Source: a virus. From it: DNA of 47,292 nt. Shown piece after piece: positions 22,965 through 31,567 of this stretch. Location: positions 1 through 47,292 of IMG/VR virus record IMGVR_UViG_3300022591_000018; one strand, given 5' to 3'. Each line of letters begins with the position of its first letter. The first letter of the stretch is position 1. A program made the position numbers and the translations under genes. A model generated the notes under the pieces. The model was given only the letters and a program-made list of their open reading frames with translations, was not told where the DNA came from and searched no databases.

Positions 22965-25103
22965 ATGCCATTAAAGAAAATTGTATTTAAGCCCGGAATA
23001 AATAGGGAAAATACTCGATACACTACCGAAGGCGGGTATTATGAATGTGACAAGATCCGTTTTCGCCAAGGAACACCTGAAAAAATAGGTGGTTGGGCAC
23101 GGATTTCATCTACTTTTTTCTTGGGTATTTGTCGTTCTTTATGGAATTGGATTACCTTAGGCGGTTTAAACCTTATATCTTTGGGTACAAACTTAAAGTT
23201 TTACCTAGAGCTAGGTGGTGTTTACTTTGATATTACTCCACTGCGCTATACAACTCATTCAGACATAGTAAATAACCCATTTACTACTGTTGCTTCATCA
23301 AACGTCATTACTGTTACTGATGCTGGATCTAACGTTCAGACCGGAGATTTAGTTAACATTTCCAATGTAACAGTGCCTGTAGATGGAATTCCAGCTAGTC
23401 AAATTAATGGTCAGCATACTGTTACCAGACTTAGCAGTACTCAGTACACATTTACCGTTACCACTGGGGCTACTGCTGGTATTGCAGGAACTGGCGGTGT
23501 AGTCACTTTTAACTACATTTACTATTCACAACTATTAACTAATGCTTACACCACTGTTAACTTAAGCAAAACAGTAACGGTTCATGCTCCCGGAAACGGC
23601 TGCATTACCAATGACTTTGTAACGCTTTCTCCATCTGTTACCTTTAATGGCGTAACGATTAGCGGTGAATATCAAGTAAACGTAATGGATCCTGATAACT
23701 ACACTATTCAAGCCTCTACTGCGGCTAATGCTTCAGGTACATATTCTGGAAATACTTATGCTGTTTACCAGATAAATACTGGTCCTGAATATCAGGTTCC
23801 CCGTGTTGGTTGGGGAGCTGGTTCTTGGGGTGCTGGAGGATGGGGTATTGGTCAGGCAAGCGATGCAGAATTGCGTATCTGGTCACAGTCTAACTTTGGT
23901 GAAGACTTAGTATTCTGCCCTCGTTATGGAGCTATTTATTATTGGTCTGCCAATAGCGGCATTACTTCTCGTGGAGTAGATATTGCTACTTTACCGGGTG
24001 CTTCAGATGTTCCTACAGTGGCACAGTTTGTTACTGTTTCTGATATATCTCGCTTTGTGTTTGCTATGGGGTGTAACGATTATGGCTCTACAGAATTAGA
24101 TCCAATGTTGATTCGCTGGTCAGACCAAGAGTCTGTAACCATGTGGACTCCTGATGCAACCAATCAGGCAGGTAGCTTAAGACTTTCTCATGGATCTGAA
24201 ATTGCTTCAGCATGGCAGGTACGTCAAGAGATCGTAGTCTTTACCGATTCTACAGCTTATTCTCTGCAATATTTAGGTGCTCCAGCAGTATGGGGTTCTA
24301 CATTGCTTGGTGACAATATATCCATCATTAGTCCTAATAGTGCTTCTCTGGCTTCGGGTGTTTTATATTGGATGGGACGTGATAAGTTTTATAAATATGA
24401 TGGTTCTGTAAGCACATTGTCTTGTGACCTTCGTCAATATATTTTTGGCGACATCAATTTAGGGCAGCCATATCAAGTGTTCTCTAGCACCAATGAAGGA
24501 TTTAACGAGGTTTGGTGGTTCTATTGCTCTGCAAATAGCACAGTAGTTGATAGATATGTCATATATAACTACCTTGAAAATATTTGGTATTACGGCACAA
24601 TGAATCGTTCTGCTTGGCTAGATTCTGGATTAAGAAACTATCCAATTGCCGCTACCTATGCAAATAACTTGGTATACCATGAAGATGGCGTAGATGATGG
24701 TACTGCTTTGGTTCCAGTTGCTATTGACTCCTATATCCAATCTTCTGAATTTGACATAGATGACGGTCATAACTTTGGATTTATCTATCGTATCCTCCCA
24801 GACTTAACATTCCGAGGATCTTCTGTAGCATCTCCAGACACTCCGCAAGTAACGATGACGCTTATTCCTTTGCAAAACTCAGGCTCTGGATACACTAATC
24901 CAGCCTCTGTAGGTGGAGCAGATAATGGAGTTGTAAGTAGGATTACTGAGGTTCCAGTGGAAGAATTTACTGGTCAGATCTTTATCCGTGTTCGTGGAAG
25001 ACAGCTAGTCTTTAAGATTGAAGGTAATCAACTTGGATTGGCATGGCAGTTAGGTGCGCCTCGTATTGATATTCGTCAGGATGGTCGTAGAGGAAACTCC
25101 TAA
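22965..25103 (+). CDS. Tail nozzle-like structural protein
   Basis: This 712-residue protein starts with KIVFKPGINRENTRYTTEGG, then DKIRFRQGTPEKIGGW, a conserved signature of a large tail protein in podoviruses. An Ig-like or beta insertion lies around residues 100-260. The rest is beta-rich and could be a propeller (SGVLYWMGRDKFYKYDGS, then NEVWWFYCSA). By size and order it is the best candidate for the nozzle (T7 gp12 / P22 gp10 role) below the adaptor. The Trp-Gly segment GWGAGSWGAGGWG resembles the start of the protein at 17965. Confidence 0.7.
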   Translation: MPLKKIVFKPGINRENTRYTTEGGYYECDKIRFRQGTPEKIGGWARISSTFFLGICRSLWNWITLGGLNLISLGTNLKFYLELGGVYFDITPLRYTTHSDIVNNPFTTVASSNVITVTDAGSNVQTGDLVNISNVTVPVDGIPASQINGQHTVTRLSSTQYTFTVTTGATAGIAGTGGVVTFNYIYYSQLLTNAYTTVNLSKTVTVHAPGNGCITNDFVTLSPSVTFNGVTISGEYQVNVMDPDNYTIQASTAANASGTYSGNTYAVYQINTGPEYQVPRVGWGAGSWGAGGWGIGQASDAELRIWSQSNFGEDLVFCPRYGAIYYWSANSGITSRGVDIATLPGASDVPTVAQFVTVSDISRFVFAMGCNDYGSTELDPMLIRWSDQESVTMWTPDATNQAGSLRLSHGSEIASAWQVRQEIVVFTDSTAYSLQYLGAPAVWGSTLLGDNISIISPNSASLASGVLYWMGRDKFYKYDGSVSTLSCDLRQYIFGDINLGQPYQVFSSTNEGFNEVWWFYCSANSTVVDRYVIYNYLENIWYYGTMNRSAWLDSGLRNYPIAATYANNLVYHEDGVDDGTALVPVAIDSYIQSSEFDIDDGHNFGFIYRILPDLTFRGSSVASPDTPQVTMTLIPLQNSGSGYTNPASVGGADNGVVSRITEVPVEEFTGQIFIRVRGRQLVFKIEGNQLGLAWQLGAPRIDIRQDGRRGNS

Positions 25104-25420
25104 TGAAGCTAGATGCACCAGCCGTACCAAACTTACCTTTACCAAAAGATCAGTTTGATAAATTATATTTAAACCAGCTTACAAACGTTTTACGCATATA
25201 CTTTAATCAAGTAGGAAATGTATTGCAAATTGTTGTAAATGACATTCCAACAAACCAAGTTTATGCAATAGTTAATTTGCCAACACCTGAAGACGCTGGA
25301 ATTGGTTTTAGGGCTTTTGTAACAGATTCATCAGTTACTACATTCGGTGCAGTAGTTGTGGCTGGTGGAACAAGTAAAGTACCAATCTATTCCGATGGGA
25401 CTGATTGGCGAGTAGGTTAA
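25103..25420 (+). CDS. Small virion protein, 105 aa
   Basis: The product has an N-terminal helical segment (LNQLTNVLRIYFNQV) and a C-terminal beta module (AGIGFRAFVTDS, then VPIYSDGTDWRVG) that recurs in many phage tail proteins. The gene starts in a TAATG overlap with the nozzle gene. A tail-associated role is likely. Confidence 0.6.
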   Translation: MKLDAPAVPNLPLPKDQFDKLYLNQLTNVLRIYFNQVGNVLQIVVNDIPTNQVYAIVNLPTPEDAGIGFRAFVTDSSVTTFGAVVVAGGTSKVPIYSDGTDWRVG

Positions 25421-25435
25421 TTGTGATCCACACAA
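25421..25435 (+). promoter_or_regulatory. Small inverted repeat before the ACP gene
   Basis: TTGTG and CACAA flank five bases, 14 bases before the ATG of the ACP-like gene. It could be an operator half-site pair or a small RNA hairpin; the stem is short, so confidence is low. Confidence 0.25.
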
Positions 25436-25448
25436 ACACGAGGAAAAA

Positions 25449-25733
25449 ATGGACTTTTTAGAATTATTTAATGCAGTAGCTGTAGCAGTACGCCCAGCCT
25501 ATCAAGAATACAAGCCAGTCACTGACCTAGATATTCCTATGACCGAAACAGGCTTAGATAGCATGGATTCACTTATGATGGGCATATTCTTTTGCGAGAT
25601 CTATGGCATCTCAGAAGAACTAGGAAAGACCATGCACCCTACTACTCCTAGAGGATTTCAGGAGTTTTTAGAAGCTCATAAGACAAAGACACCAGCTTCA
25701 GTAGAAGAAGCTATTAAAGGAGTTAAATGGTGA
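25449..25733 (+). CDS. Acyl carrier protein-like protein
   Basis: This 94-residue acidic protein has the ACP signature TGLDSMDSLMMG, with Ser38 as the expected 4'-phosphopantetheine site in a DSM motif (DSL in most ACPs). The preceding helix and the later FFCEIYGI segment match the usual helix order. A GAGGA site lies close to the ATG. Its last bases overlap the ketoacyl synthase start (ATGGTGA), so the two are coupled. A phage ACP would depend on host holo-ACP synthase unless it works unmodified. Its position between tail and ejection-protein genes is very unusual. Confidence 0.75.
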   Translation: MDFLELFNAVAVAVRPAYQEYKPVTDLDIPMTETGLDSMDSLMMGIFFCEIYGISEELGKTMHPTTPRGFQEFLEAHKTKTPASVEEAIKGVKW

Positions 25734-26845
25734 TATATCTTACTGAGACAAGGACTGCCTCAACTGAGACGCTATCTCTTATAGAAGACATCTCCTATCC
25801 CCAGCAAGTACATTGGTTCCCAGAAAGCTATAACCGGATTAAATCTGGAATGTCTTATGTACCTCATAGAGTTGCAGAAAAAGTACTAGATAGTGAATTA
25901 CTAAAGAAACTAAGGGAAAACCCTGTAAAGACTGCATTTATTCTTGCTTCTGGGAATGCTCACTTTGCTGGAATTGGTCCTATTGCTTTTGATAATTCCC
26001 TTTCTTATGAGTACAAGTTCACTCCATTAACGCTTACTCAGGTTTATGCAGGACGGGTAGCTCAGTCTTGTGGTGCTTCAGATCACATCGTTACTGACTC
26101 TACTGCGTGTGCTTCTAGCCTTAAAGTCATGATGGATGTTCAGAACCTAATTAAGTTCTATGGTTTTAAGCGAGTCATTGTGCTTACATTGGAAGATCCC
26201 GTATCCAATACTGTTCTGAAGTTCTTTGGAGACTCCGGTGCAGTACTTACTCAAGCTGTAGAAGATGCAGAAAACATCGTGCCCAGTGCTTTTGATAGCA
26301 AAAACTATGGTTTTCACATCGGGCAAGGAGCTGCTTTAGCCGTCTTTGAGACAGAAGATAGTCTGAAAGTAACTGGATTTAAGCCCAAGGCAAAGCTTAT
26401 TGGGGCGTATACAGCGTCCGAAGATTGTCCTAATGCCATCGGTCAACGAGAGGATGGACAAGGCTTTACAAGGGCTATGGAAGGCGCTATGTATGTAGCT
26501 GGAGTACTGCCTTATCAGATTACTACAGTTAAAACACATGGCACTGGAACCAAGTCTAACAATGTAGCTGAAGGTAATGCTCTTACAACTACCCTAAAAG
26601 ACTTTGTGGCTACATCATTTAAGCAAAAAATAGGTCATACTATGGGTGCAAGTGGCTTGCTAGAAACCATACTATTGTTGGATAATCTAAAAAACGGTAC
26701 TGTGCCTCCTATAGCTAACCGTACAGAAGAAGATAAAGTCTTTTTAAGCAAACCAGCTTCCTATGATGGAGGGCTGGTTCTTAGTCTTGCAGCAGGAATG
26801 GGAAATGTCTATTCCGCAGCAATCTTTAAGGATGCACAATGTTAG
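25727..26845 (+). CDS. Beta-ketoacyl-ACP synthase-like enzyme
   Basis: The 372-residue product has the full KAS I/II active site: Cys128 in DSTACASS, His271 in KTHGTGT, Lys299 and His304 in FKQKIGHTMGASG. The Cys-His-Lys-His spacing is close to that of FabF (C163, H303, K335, H340). The family catalyses decarboxylating condensation of acyl and malonyl groups on ACP. It is shorter than FabF (about 410 residues) and the usual C-terminal GFGGTN loop reads AAGMGN, so the substrate may differ. It overlaps the ACP-like gene and the next gene by seven bases each. It could extend or modify fatty acids, or make an acyl product for the virion or host membrane. Confidence 0.88.
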   Translation: MVIYLTETRTASTETLSLIEDISYPQQVHWFPESYNRIKSGMSYVPHRVAEKVLDSELLKKLRENPVKTAFILASGNAHFAGIGPIAFDNSLSYEYKFTPLTLTQVYAGRVAQSCGASDHIVTDSTACASSLKVMMDVQNLIKFYGFKRVIVLTLEDPVSNTVLKFFGDSGAVLTQAVEDAENIVPSAFDSKNYGFHIGQGAALAVFETEDSLKVTGFKPKAKLIGAYTASEDCPNAIGQREDGQGFTRAMEGAMYVAGVLPYQITTVKTHGTGTKSNNVAEGNALTTTLKDFVATSFKQKIGHTMGASGLLETILLLDNLKNGTVPPIANRTEEDKVFLSKPASYDGGLVLSLAAGMGNVYSAAIFKDAQC

Positions 26846-27276
26846 TAGATAGCAAGAAAAAACAATTAAATACCACTGAGATAATCAAGACTGCCTTGGC
26901 TGAGATTAAGGAACCGCTTCCTTTACAGCAAGCGTTTTTGAATATCATGAAGGAATTGACTTCTCCTACTGCATGGGCTGGCAAGTCTGGCAATACATTA
27001 TTCATTGTTCACAAGTCCCCACAAAACCCAAAACAAGGCTTCTTTCGTGCTTTAAATGCTGATACTGCTGCCAATTACTTGGAAAACAGCCGTGAGTTTA
27101 TTGATCAAATGAAAAAGCAAAAGTATGAAACTCTTGTTAGCCAATTCAAAGATCCAGCAATTCTTAATATTTTCAAAGCTATTGCTAGAACTAGTGACCC
27201 AAAAGAAATGGGATATAAGGCTATTAAGTCTGGCGATACATATCAAGCAACAATTCAGTTAGCTCCAAAGGCATAG
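26839..27276 (+). CDS. Unknown protein coupled to the ketoacyl synthase gene, 145 aa
   Basis: This gene starts within the last codons of the ketoacyl synthase gene and is followed at once by the ejection genes. Its predicted strand/helix order (NTLFIVHK, GFFRALNAD, a long helix, LVSQFK, a helix, YQATIQL) recalls small GNAT-like virion proteins of podoviruses, but no acetyl-CoA loop (Q/R-x-x-G-x-G/A) is visible. It could be an inactive GNAT-like structural protein, or an acyl-ACP-dependent partner of the two preceding genes. I cannot decide between these. Confidence 0.5.
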   Translation: MLVDSKKKQLNTTEIIKTALAEIKEPLPLQQAFLNIMKELTSPTAWAGKSGNTLFIVHKSPQNPKQGFFRALNADTAANYLENSREFIDQMKKQKYETLVSQFKDPAILNIFKAIARTSDPKEMGYKAIKSGDTYQATIQLAPKA

Positions 27277-27277
27277 T

Positions 27278-29980
27278 ATGAAATACAACCACTTTAGTAC
27301 TCTACCAATCCGAGCTTTTTCTCCTCGTGGAAAAGGTCCGTTTGCTCATGGAATGACACTAGAAGGTGGTGGCGGTGGAATTATTTCTGACATTGTTAGT
27401 AGCGTTACTGATGTAGTTGACTCTGTAGGACAAGCTGTTAGCGATGTAGCTCAAACAATTAGCGATGTTGGCGTATCTATTGATAAGTCTGTAAATGACG
27501 CTGTTCCCGGTGGCTGGGCTACCGTAGGTGCTGTTGTTGCTACTGTTGCTACTATGGGAGCTGCTGCTCCATTAGCTGAAGCCGCTGTTGCTGCCGATGC
27601 TGCTATGGCTGCGGAAACTGCTGGTGCTGTTGAAGCTGGTATGGAAGCTGCAACTATTGGTGCAGATGCGGCTGTTCAAACAGGTGCTGATATAGCTGTA
27701 GCTTCTGGTGAAAGTACTTCTATTGCTGCTGAAGTAGGAACGACTGTATCTGAAACAATTCCTGCTGCTGACGTAGCTATTCCTGCTGATTTTGTTGGTC
27801 CTCCATCTGAATTAGCTGCTGACTTTGTTGGTCCTACTGGTATAGCTGACATTCCTGCCGCTGATGCTGCTGCACAAGAGGCTGCATTACAACAAGCTGC
27901 ACAAGCTGCCGCTACTGGTGCTGCTAAAGGTGCTGGTATTGCTGGTGTAAAAGACTTAGTTACTACTGGAACTATCAATCCAAACGACTTATTAACTGGC
28001 GCTGTAACTGGTGGCGTAGGTGGTGGTATTGGTAACTTAGCTGGTGGTTTTGCTCAAGGATTAGCTTCTACTCCTGAGCTTGGACAATACGCTTCTACTA
28101 TTGGTAAGGCTGCTTCAGGTATCGCTGGTGGTATTGCTGGTGGTGCTACTGGTGCAGAAATGACTGGTAGAGATCCTTGGATGGGCGCTATGACTGGTGG
28201 TATTTCCGGTCTAACAGGAGCCGCTGCATTAGGTGCTAATACTGGATTGCAAGCTGCTGGTTTAGATCCTATGGGTGCTGGTCTTCTTACTCAGACAGCA
28301 ATGGGAGCTGGTAAAGCTGCATTAGCTGGTGGCGATCCACTTGCAGGAGCCTTAAATGCTGGCGTAGGCTCTATGCTTGGTACAGGTATTAGTACTGCTG
28401 GTAATGCTGCTTATCAGGATATTAAAGGTGCTTTGCCAAGCATGAGCGATATTACTTCTGGCATGTCTTCTGCTGGTCCTACGATAGCGGATACTACGAC
28501 TCCATCTGATGTAATGTTGGCTGCCACTAGCGGTGGATCTAACGCTGATATATTCCAGTCAGATAACTACAAAATGGCTATTGCTCTTGGATATACTCCA
28601 GATCAAGCCGTTCAGTTTGCTCAAAATCTTAGTGCTGATCAGGCTGCTACAAGCGGTCCTTCTCCTTATGCTCCACTAGCTTCTACTGGAGAGACTCAAT
28701 TAGTTAAGGTTAGCCCAGCTCCATCTAGCACAGATACAGGGACATCTTCTACTGGATCTAAAGACCAATTAGCCTCAGATCTTGCGGCAGGTAACATTAC
28801 TCAGGATGAGTACAACAAAGATATGTCTGTAATAGACCCATCTTATGTACCACCTACAGCTCCAGATTTAACAGCTAATCCAAGCACAATATCTGACTTA
28901 GCTAATGCTGTATCTACAGATACAACAAAAGCTCCTGCAAGCACTCCTGATATCACTACTCCAGTAACATCTTCTAATCCATTAGGCATTACTCAGTCTG
29001 AATCTGCGGCTGATAATCCAATGAAAATTACCAATAATCCTGATGGATCAGTTACTGTTAATGAAAATGATGGTACTCAGCGTGTATTTACACCTGCTGG
29101 AACTGTAATTAGCATTGCTCCAGTTGGCAGTATGACTGTTGATTCACCTACTCAAGCTGCTGCTGATGCTGCCGCAGTTCAAGGTAGCGGTGTAAATCTT
29201 GGTAATTTAGCTAGTGGATTATTAGGAAACATTTTAAATAATGCTACTGGCAAAGGCGCTAGTTTAATTCCGGGTCTTGCTGGTATTGGAGCTGGTATTG
29301 CTGCTGCCGCAAGTCAACCTGCTGGCTGGAATCCTACGGAACAAGTAGTTCCTAACTCTTCATTAAATTGGCAATCTAATCCTGTAGTAGTTGGTCCAAC
29401 AGGTCAATCCTTTGGTCAAAAGATTATTAATCCAATTAGAGCTGCTGAAGGTGGATTAATGAGTATTACCCCTACAGTTGGTCAAAATGGTTTTAATAAT
29501 CTCCAAGATAACAACGGAGATCCTACTAGTTCAGTACAGGTATACGCTCATGGCGGGGTAGTAAAGGCTATGAGTGATCATGGCGTTCATCCAACTAAAG
29601 AAAACCTTGCTACTGCTCATCATTTAATTAAAAGTGGTCAGCCAGCGCATTTAGTCATGGGATTCTTAAAGCATCGTATGGCTCAGGGTGGATCTACTTC
29701 TGATTTAGGTGGATACTCAGATGGCGGGCGTATGCTTAAAGGTCCCGGAGATGGTATGTCAGATGACATTCCTGCTTCCATTGGTGGCAAACAGCCAGCT
29801 CGCCTAGCAACAGATGAATTCGTAGTTCCAGCAGATGTAGTCAGTCATTTAGGTAATGGCTCGTCAGATGCTGGTGCTAAAGTTTTGTATAACATGATGG
29901 ATAAGATTCGCAAAGCCCGTACAGGTACAACCAAACAAGGCAAACAGATTAACCCACATAAATTCATGCCAAAAGGATAA
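27278..29980 (+). CDS. Large Ala/Gly-rich ejection-type protein, 900 aa
   Basis: Residues about 80-450 are extremely Ala/Gly-rich with glycine-zipper patterns (TGGVGGGIGNLAGGFAQG, AASGIAGGIAGGATGAEM) that could enter a membrane. Gly-Gly motifs follow (AAEGGLMSI, YAHGGVVKAM, MAQGGSTS). The end has the conserved block GPGDGMSDDIPASIGGKQPA, then EFVVPADVVSHLGNGSSDAG, known from virion proteins of related phages. It is the first of the large late genes and probably part of the ejected core that forms a channel across the host envelope; that role is inferred. Confidence 0.65.
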   Translation: MKYNHFSTLPIRAFSPRGKGPFAHGMTLEGGGGGIISDIVSSVTDVVDSVGQAVSDVAQTISDVGVSIDKSVNDAVPGGWATVGAVVATVATMGAAAPLAEAAVAADAAMAAETAGAVEAGMEAATIGADAAVQTGADIAVASGESTSIAAEVGTTVSETIPAADVAIPADFVGPPSELAADFVGPTGIADIPAADAAAQEAALQQAAQAAATGAAKGAGIAGVKDLVTTGTINPNDLLTGAVTGGVGGGIGNLAGGFAQGLASTPELGQYASTIGKAASGIAGGIAGGATGAEMTGRDPWMGAMTGGISGLTGAAALGANTGLQAAGLDPMGAGLLTQTAMGAGKAALAGGDPLAGALNAGVGSMLGTGISTAGNAAYQDIKGALPSMSDITSGMSSAGPTIADTTTPSDVMLAATSGGSNADIFQSDNYKMAIALGYTPDQAVQFAQNLSADQAATSGPSPYAPLASTGETQLVKVSPAPSSTDTGTSSTGSKDQLASDLAAGNITQDEYNKDMSVIDPSYVPPTAPDLTANPSTISDLANAVSTDTTKAPASTPDITTPVTSSNPLGITQSESAADNPMKITNNPDGSVTVNENDGTQRVFTPAGTVISIAPVGSMTVDSPTQAAADAAAVQGSGVNLGNLASGLLGNILNNATGKGASLIPGLAGIGAGIAAAASQPAGWNPTEQVVPNSSLNWQSNPVVVGPTGQSFGQKIINPIRAAEGGLMSITPTVGQNGFNNLQDNNGDPTSSVQVYAHGGVVKAMSDHGVHPTKENLATAHHLIKSGQPAHLVMGFLKHRMAQGGSTSDLGGYSDGGRMLKGPGDGMSDDIPASIGGKQPARLATDEFVVPADVVSHLGNGSSDAGAKVLYNMMDKIRKARTGTTKQGKQINPHKFMPKG

Positions 29981-29983
29981 ATT

Positions 29984-31555
29984 ATGGGCTTGACTACATC
30001 TAGTGGATTGGCAACTACTCCATCTACTTCGTCAGTAACCTCAGTAGATACTTATTTACAGCCGTATGTAAATAATATGTTGAGTTCTGGTCAGGCTTTG
30101 GCTAATGCGCCAATGCCAGCCTATACTGGTGAGCTTACTCCCGGCTCTTCTCAGCTACAAGATCAAGCTTGGGGTGGATTAGCAAACCTTTCTTTGCCAT
30201 CTTCTCTTACTAATGCTGGTAATAATCTAAATGATATTGCCAATCAAGCTCAGAATATGAGCTATACACCTACGACTTTTACTGATTCATACAATGCTCC
30301 TGCTGCATATCAGCCTACTACTGTAACTAATGAATATAACGCTCCTACTGCGTATCAGGGTATTAATGCAACTAATCAATATGTAGCCCCTACTACTGGC
30401 TATACACCAACTAATGTAACTACTGGTTCTTTTGATCAAGCTGCTGCACAGCAGTACATGAATCCGTATATTCAAACTGCTTTAAACCCACAATTACAAG
30501 CATTGCAACGTCAAGCTGCTATTAATCAGCAGGGTGACTTAGCTAAATTAACACAAGCTGGCGCTTATGGCGGTTCCCGTCAGGCGATTTTGCAAGGTCA
30601 AAATAACTATAACTTGTTGGCTCAACAGGCTAATCTTATTGGCACTGGATATAACCAAGCCTATAACCAAGCAGGTCAACAGTTCACTGCTGATCAGGCT
30701 CGTGCATTACAAGCTCAACAAGCTAACGTACAGCAAGCTCAATATGGCTCTACATTAGCCCAGCAAAATGCTGCCGCTGCTGCTCAGTATGGATCTACAG
30801 CTCAGGCTGCCAATATTCAGCAAGCTCAGTTTGGCGCACAACAGGGCATGACTGCTGCTCAGTTACAAGCTCAGTATGGATTGTCTGCTGATCAAGCTAA
30901 TCAATTGGCACAGCAATATGGTTATACCCAACAGATGACTCAGGCTCAACAGCAAGCTGCGGCTACTCAAGCTCAACAAAATGCTACTCAAGCTGCTAAT
31001 CAGTTTGGCGCTACCTATGGTTTACAAGGTCTGCAAGCTGCAACTACAGCTCAACAGGCTGCGGCTAATGCTGGTGCTCAACAAGCACAGTATGGTCTTG
31101 CTAATCTTCAAGCCTTGTCTACTGCTGGTGGTCAACAGCAAGCTCTGCAACAAGCTGCGGATACTGCTCAATACAATCAGTACTTGGCTCAATTGCAATA
31201 CCCACAAACCATGCTTACTATGCAGAAAAATCTGCTTAATGGTCTTCCAATTACTACTACAAGTAACTACCAAGCTACTCCAAGCACCTTCCAAACAGCT
31301 CTTGGAGCCGCTGGTGGTGTTGCTGCATTGACTAAGAACTTAACTGATATGGGATTAACACCTGCTGCTATTAAGGCTTACTTCTCAAGCAATGGTTATG
31401 ATGCTTCTAACCCCGGTCCTGTTTCTGGTGGTAATCCAATTAACTCTGTAGATAACGGTAATGGTACAAATACAGTGACTGAAGATAGCGGTGCTACCTA
31501 TCAGACAGATTCAAATGGAATTATGATCCCCGGATCATGGGTTGATGCTCCTTAA
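29984..31555 (+). CDS. Gln/Ala-rich virion protein, 523 aa
   Basis: The N-terminal part has PAYTGELTPGSSQLQDQAW, then repeated YNAPAAYQPT / YNAPTAYQG / YVAPTTGY units. A block AYGGSRQAILQGQNNYN follows, then a long helix very rich in Gln and Ala with QYG repeats (about residues 240-380). It probably forms an elongated helical bundle of the ejection apparatus. The gene starts three bases after the previous stop. Confidence 0.6.
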   Translation: MGLTTSSGLATTPSTSSVTSVDTYLQPYVNNMLSSGQALANAPMPAYTGELTPGSSQLQDQAWGGLANLSLPSSLTNAGNNLNDIANQAQNMSYTPTTFTDSYNAPAAYQPTTVTNEYNAPTAYQGINATNQYVAPTTGYTPTNVTTGSFDQAAAQQYMNPYIQTALNPQLQALQRQAAINQQGDLAKLTQAGAYGGSRQAILQGQNNYNLLAQQANLIGTGYNQAYNQAGQQFTADQARALQAQQANVQQAQYGSTLAQQNAAAAAQYGSTAQAANIQQAQFGAQQGMTAAQLQAQYGLSADQANQLAQQYGYTQQMTQAQQQAAATQAQQNATQAANQFGATYGLQGLQAATTAQQAAANAGAQQAQYGLANLQALSTAGGQQQALQQAADTAQYNQYLAQLQYPQTMLTMQKNLLNGLPITTTSNYQATPSTFQTALGAAGGVAALTKNLTDMGLTPAAIKAYFSSNGYDASNPGPVSGGNPINSVDNGNGTNTVTEDSGATYQTDSNGIMIPGSWVDAP

Positions 31556-31567
31556 GGATAAAAAGAT

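Noticed and set aside
30981-31331. Leu-rich 116-codon plus-strand frame inside the Gln/Ala-rich virion protein
   Set aside because: It arises from CAA/GCT-rich repeats read in another frame and has no start signal or domain.
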